Below are positions 60,518 through 64,000 of a DNA stretch of 64,000 nucleotides, piece after piece (the first letter of the stretch is position 1; each line of letters begins with the position of its first letter). The notes under the pieces are model-generated. The model had not been told where the DNA came from and searched no databases. It saw nothing but the letters and a program-made list of their open reading frames with translations. Both the position numbers and the translations under genes were made by a program. The stretch comes from Liquidambar formosana (taxonomy: Eukaryota; Streptophyta; Magnoliopsida; Saxifragales; Altingiaceae): positions 8,757,036 through 8,821,035 of the forward strand of contig CM077833.1 in assembly GCA_039720395.1 (NCBI GenBank), read 5' to 3'.

Positions 60518-61411
60518 TGTCTCTTGTCTCTCCTCTATGGATATTTATGGCATGGATATAGATCCTAGGAATGATGTCCCCCCGGAGCTCGTTGAGCAAA
60601 GGAAAAGGGGCGTCACCGAACCTAATATGGATGAATTGGAATCAATCAACTTAGGGACGAATGAATTGCCAAGAATAGTTAAAATTGGGAAAACCCTCTC
60701 CCCGCTGAAAAAGAAAAGATGATCTCCCTCTTGAAAGCCAACATTATGGCTTTTGCATGGTCTTATGAAGACATGCCTGGCATTGACCCCGATATTGTGC
60801 AACACTATATCCCCACTAATTCCCTAAAGAAGCCGGTAAAGCAGAAACTCAGAAGATTAAAACCAGAATGGGCTCTAAAAGTAAAAGAAGAGGTAACTAA
60901 ACAACTAGACGTGGGTTTCCTCCAAGTTGTGGAGTACCCCGAATGGTTGTCGAATATAGTGCCTGTGCCTAAAAAAGATGGGAAAGTGAGGATGTGTGTT
61001 GATTTCCGAGATCTCAACGCCGCAAGCCCTAAGGATGACTTTCCTTTACCCCACATCGACGTGTTGGTGGACAGCACAGTGGGATATGCACTCCTCTCTT
61101 TCATGGACGGATTCTCCGGGTATAACCAGATAAAGATGGCGCCTCAAGATATGGAGAAAATAGCTTTTATCACGCAATGGGGAACGTACTGTTACAAGGT
61201 AATACCTTTTGGCTTAAGAAACGTTGGGGCTACTTACCAAAGAGCAGCAACGACCTTATTGCATGATATGATCCATAAGGAAGTCGAGGTTTATGTCGAT
61301 GATATGATCGTGAAGTCCGTGGATAGGGAAGGGCATTTCAAGGCACTAGAGAAGTTCTTGGAGCGAGCAAAGAAGCACAATCTCCGTTTAAACCCACAGA
61401 AATGCGCTCAC
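60518..61411 (+). pseudogene. Tat element reverse transcriptase, truncated at C-terminus
   Basis: 60518-60715 encodes the pre-RT segment; a one-base shift near 60705 moves to the frame 60719-61414. RT motifs in order: FAWSYEDMPG, VPKKDGKVRMCVDFRDLN, DDFPLPHID, FMDGFSGYNQIKM, PFGLRNVGATYQRA and the YVDD catalytic box (61292-61303). After NPQKCA the sequence jumps directly into integrase, so the RT thumb, RNase H and integrase N-terminus are deleted. The catalytic aspartates remain, but the protein would be inactive. Confidence 0.85.
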
Positions 61412-62177
61412 TAAGTAGGTGGAAGCAGCATCCTTCAAGACCTTGAATTCCAAGAAGGTAGCGCAGTTCATACAGCACAGCATCATCTATCGATATGGGG
61501 TACCGCATGAAGTTATCTCAGACAATGGCCAGCACTTTCAGAAAGAAACCCATGAGCTCTTGCAAAAGTATGGCATAGTTCATCACCTGTCGTCACCATA
61601 CCGTCCTCAGACTAATGGCGCAGTGAAAGCAGCTAACAAGAATATCAAGAAGATACTACAAAAGACTGTGGACTCACACACAGACTGGCATGAGAAGTTA
61701 CCATTAGCTCTATGGGGTTACAGAACATCAATAAGGTCGTCAACAGGGGCTACCCCTTACTCTCTAGTTTATGGAATGGAGGCCGTGTTGCCAGTTGAAT
61801 TGGAGGTTCCTTCACTAAGGGTTGCCGTGGAGAGCCAGATAACAGAAGTGGACTAGGTTAAGAGCCGTTATGACGAGTTAACTTTACTCGATGAAAGGCG
61901 GTTAAGGGCGCTGTATCATGTGCAGGGGTATCAGCGGAGAGTCGCCAGAGCATTCAACAAGCATGTCAAAGATCGAGGTCTAAAGAAAGGGGATGTAGTG
62001 CTGAAAGAAATCAGAGCTCCGGTGTTCGATCCGCGGGGAAAATTCAAGCCAAGTTGGGGTGGACCATACATTATCAAAGAAATATTGCCAGCAAGGGCTG
62101 TTCGCCTCATGGATTTAGATGGAATTGAGTTCGTTCGTCCAACTAATTTGGATCAATTAAAGAAATATCATGTTTGA
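61410..62177 (+). pseudogene. Tat element integrase, N-terminally deleted, catalytic Glu lost
   Basis: Starts at the deletion join in T-K-stop-V-E-A-A-S, where TGG has become TAG. It retains the second catalytic Asp in ISDNGQHF (codon 61521). The catalytic Glu that normally follows NGAV is Lys (AAA at 61626-61628). There is another TGG-to-TAG stop at 61854. The C-terminal part (61857-62177) includes VKSRYDEL, ARAFNKHVK and GKFKPSWGGPYIIKE. The HHCC zinc domain and the first Asp are deleted. Confidence 0.85.
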
Positions 62178-62494
62178 GGCCTGCTAGGTTAAAAACCCGT
62201 GAGGGCGGCCTAGGCAAAAGTTAAGGCATGAGAACTACGTAAGACCTGATTCTCCATTGGAAAAAAAAAAAAAAAAAAACAACAAAAAAAAAACAAAAAA
62301 AACAAAAAACAAAAAACAAAAAACAAAAAAAAGCAAAGAAGAAAAATAATGGAGATACGTAGGCAACCCATAAAGTTACCTTGGGTGCGGTCTAAATCAA
62401 ACAACAAAATCCCAAATTTGATTGACATAGCAATTCATTGGTATTAAGTAAAAGAACTATAAAAGTGCCATAAATATCCTATTTTATTGAGTCT
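62178..62494 (+). other. Tat element 3' non-coding spacer
   Basis: A long A-rich run (62260-62340, only C and G interrupting) and the block GGAGATACGTAGGCAACCC (62349-62367), seen in the 3' untranslated part of Tat-type elements. It separates the convergent pol and antisense ORF. Confidence 0.55.
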
Positions 62495-63805
62495 TCAATT
62501 CCTCTTGGGCTTCTTTGTAGCTCGCTTTTCAGTTTTCTTCTTCTCTCTTTCGTGTCTTCTTTTCTTCCTCAAGTCGTATCCATGAGCTGCTGTCACTGCT
62601 TTCATAATATCTTCTCTGCAAGGTCCAAGTCCATCATTCTTGATAAGTCCAAAAATCCTTTCTCTTCGAGTAGTCTCTCTCTCACCTAAATTGCTTTTCA
62701 ACCATTCCTTCTACTCGAGGCTCATTATATATGGACCATCAGTTTTCGTCACTTGAGTCAGTGTCAGCTTGCTAGGCCATCGATCCTTCGCTCAAGTCAC
62801 TACAGAAAGACCCGCAGGCACCACAGGATAGTCACCTTTCAAGGAAGTAGGTGTGGTTTGCATGGCACCCATTTGACGAAGAACCCTCGAAGGCCAATAG
62901 AAAGAAGTAGACCTCAGTCCTATGAGTCTCACCATGGCATATCCAGAAGTTCGCAGAAGCACTCGTTCACTGCAGCCCCATATGAAGACGAACCACTTGA
63001 TATTCCTCCATGAAAGGGTTTGGAAGTAACCTAGCCAATCCCTCAATGAGAATTTTCCAGGCAACTCAATGCAGCGAAGGCAGTAATGCTGGGGCTTGTA
63101 TGGTGTAATGACAGTGGGTGATAAGAAATTCAGCCTTTCAAGCAACCACATCTGCAGTAGAATGGGGCTACCTCCTAAAGGAACCTTTGGGTCCTCATGA
63201 GTTTTATCCAAGCAATTCAAGGTTTCAGCTAATATCATGGGAATCAGGTTATGGCCTTTGGCAAGGAGAGGAATCAACTCACAGATTTGTATGGGAACAT
63301 GTGGAGTACCCGTTAAAATAAGGAAACGACCAATGAGGCAAAAGGCAAGTGCATGCTTAATAGGAAAGGTAAATTTCAGAATACCTTTACTATCATAAGC
63401 CAAAAAAGAGGTTGCCAATTTCATCAAGTCTACCATATGGTCCTTTACAAACGTAGAGGCATATTGTTGGTGAATCCCAAATAGGTTGGAGAAAGAAGTA
63501 AGGAAGCTTGGGCGAGGAGTAGGGAGAATAAAAGGACCTATCGGTGAAACTCCATACAATGTGCAGAATTCCTCCATGGTTAGGCACAGTTCTTCATAGT
63601 TGAAGCGGAACACATGAATTTGGGGATCCCAAAAATATGTAGCAGCAGTCAAGAGGTTCATTTCAAGCCTCACATGCCTCAAGGAAAGCAATGGATCCAA
63701 GCCCAAGCACTTGAACTCAGATTTTGCTTCAGCATTCATAACTCTCAAAAACCCTCCTAAAAATTTTTCTAGAGCCTCCATAATTTCTAATGAATGAATA
63801 CACAA
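62495..63805 (-). pseudogene. Antisense ORF of Tat element, plant-mobile-domain/DUF7745-like, two in-frame stops
   Basis: Read on the minus strand, opposite to gag-pol. The first 337 codons (63805-62795) are open and begin MCIHSLEIMEALEKF (the second Met at residue 9 may be the start). Residues 20-330 resemble the plant mobile domain/DUF7745 type: a YFWDP..HVFRFNYEELCLTMEEFCTLYG-like block, LIGRFLIL, a W-rich block with IKWFVFIWGCSERVLLRTSG and RVLRQMGAMQTTP. After TGA at 62794-62792 the same frame goes on, with TAG at 62713-62711, into a Lys/Arg-rich tail ending at 62495, which suggests an original protein of about 436 residues. Such antisense ORFs are known from Tat elements; their function is unknown. 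Confidence 0.7.
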
Positions 63806-63831
63806 GTAGGTTTAGGAACCTCTTGGATGTG

Positions 63832-63841
63832 TTTTTATAGG
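63832..63841 (-). promoter_or_regulatory. TATA box of the antisense ORF
   Basis: Minus-strand CTATAAAAA, 27 to 36 bases upstream of the first ATG at 63805, so transcription may start very close to that ATG; the Met at residue 9 could then be the true start. Confidence 0.5.
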
Positions 63842-63926
63842 GAAAAGGTCACAAATCCAAGTTCAAATAGGAAAAAACCCGTCAGAATAGGAAGTTTCCT
63901 ATTCAAAGTGGGATTTCCGCTTCGGG

Positions 63927-64000
63927 CTCGGGTGACCACCCAGGCCTGGGCAGCTAGCCACTTGGGCTTGGGTGGCTAGCCGCCCAGCCCCGAGTGGTCA
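63927..64000 (-). promoter_or_regulatory. LTR-type GC-rich hairpin upstream of the antisense ORF
   Basis: CTCGGGTGACCAC (63927-63939), two GGCTAGCC blocks and the start of the right arm GTGGTCA (63994-64000), cut by the window end. It is closely similar to 54176-54255. Between it and the TATA box, minus-strand CCTATTCTGACGGGTTTTTT (63872-63891) matches LTR 6344-6363 at 18 of 20 positions. The arrangement copies the LTR U3 promoter. Confidence 0.65.

Overview
The window is nuclear DNA from a flowering plant, most probably a woody eudicot. It is AT-rich, genes are sparse and have GT-AG introns, and one is an intronless plant-type PPR gene. Plant retrotransposon lineages dominate: Ty3/gypsy Tat/Ogre-like, Ty1/copia, L1 LINE, Helitron, SINE and MITE. 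No bacterial, CRISPR, rRNA or true tRNA feature was seen. The species cannot be named from the sequence. There were no database searches; family calls rest on recognised motifs and on comparing copies inside the window.

Layout. 1-2403: an LTR cut by the window edge, then a copia LTR tail. 2404-14390: a decayed LINE and its flank, a segment that recurs at 42391-43597. Two solo LTRs have split this copy (5539-10509 and 10643-14068), and the first was itself hit by a third LTR (7461-9607); all three have perfect 5-bp target duplications. 14391-20500: a SINE, a 1.45-kb Helitron (16506-17956), a minisatellite and a PPR gene (18241-19842), then a small MITE. 20500-24977: LINE tail and exon-like remnants. 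24978-40070: a tandem duplication. Copy 1 carries a 2.7-kb solo LTR (26838-29514). Copy 2 is split by a 7.08-kb Helitron (30647-37729) that carries part of a metallophosphoesterase gene. 41588-48140: a seven-exon WVD2-like/TPX2-family gene on the minus strand. 48141-53465: microsatellites, a tandem duplication, a long inverted repeat and a LINE tail. 53466-64000: a degenerate Tat-type retrotransposon with its 5' LTR, arginine-tRNA primer site, gag, protease, partial RT, partial integrase and an antisense ORF; its 3' LTR lies beyond the window.

Host genes that look intact are only the PPR gene (organelle RNA processing) and the WVD2-like gene (microtubule binding). Everything else recognisable is mobile or broken.

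The most interesting signals are: (1) the gene-carrying Helitron, whose exact ends are proved by the empty paralogous site; (2) a GC-rich inverted-repeat module of variable sequence placed about 190-200 bp upstream of the TATA box in four LTRs, with related arrangements in two others; (3) the same module in front of the antisense ORF of the Tat element, suggesting that this ORF owns an LTR-like promoter.
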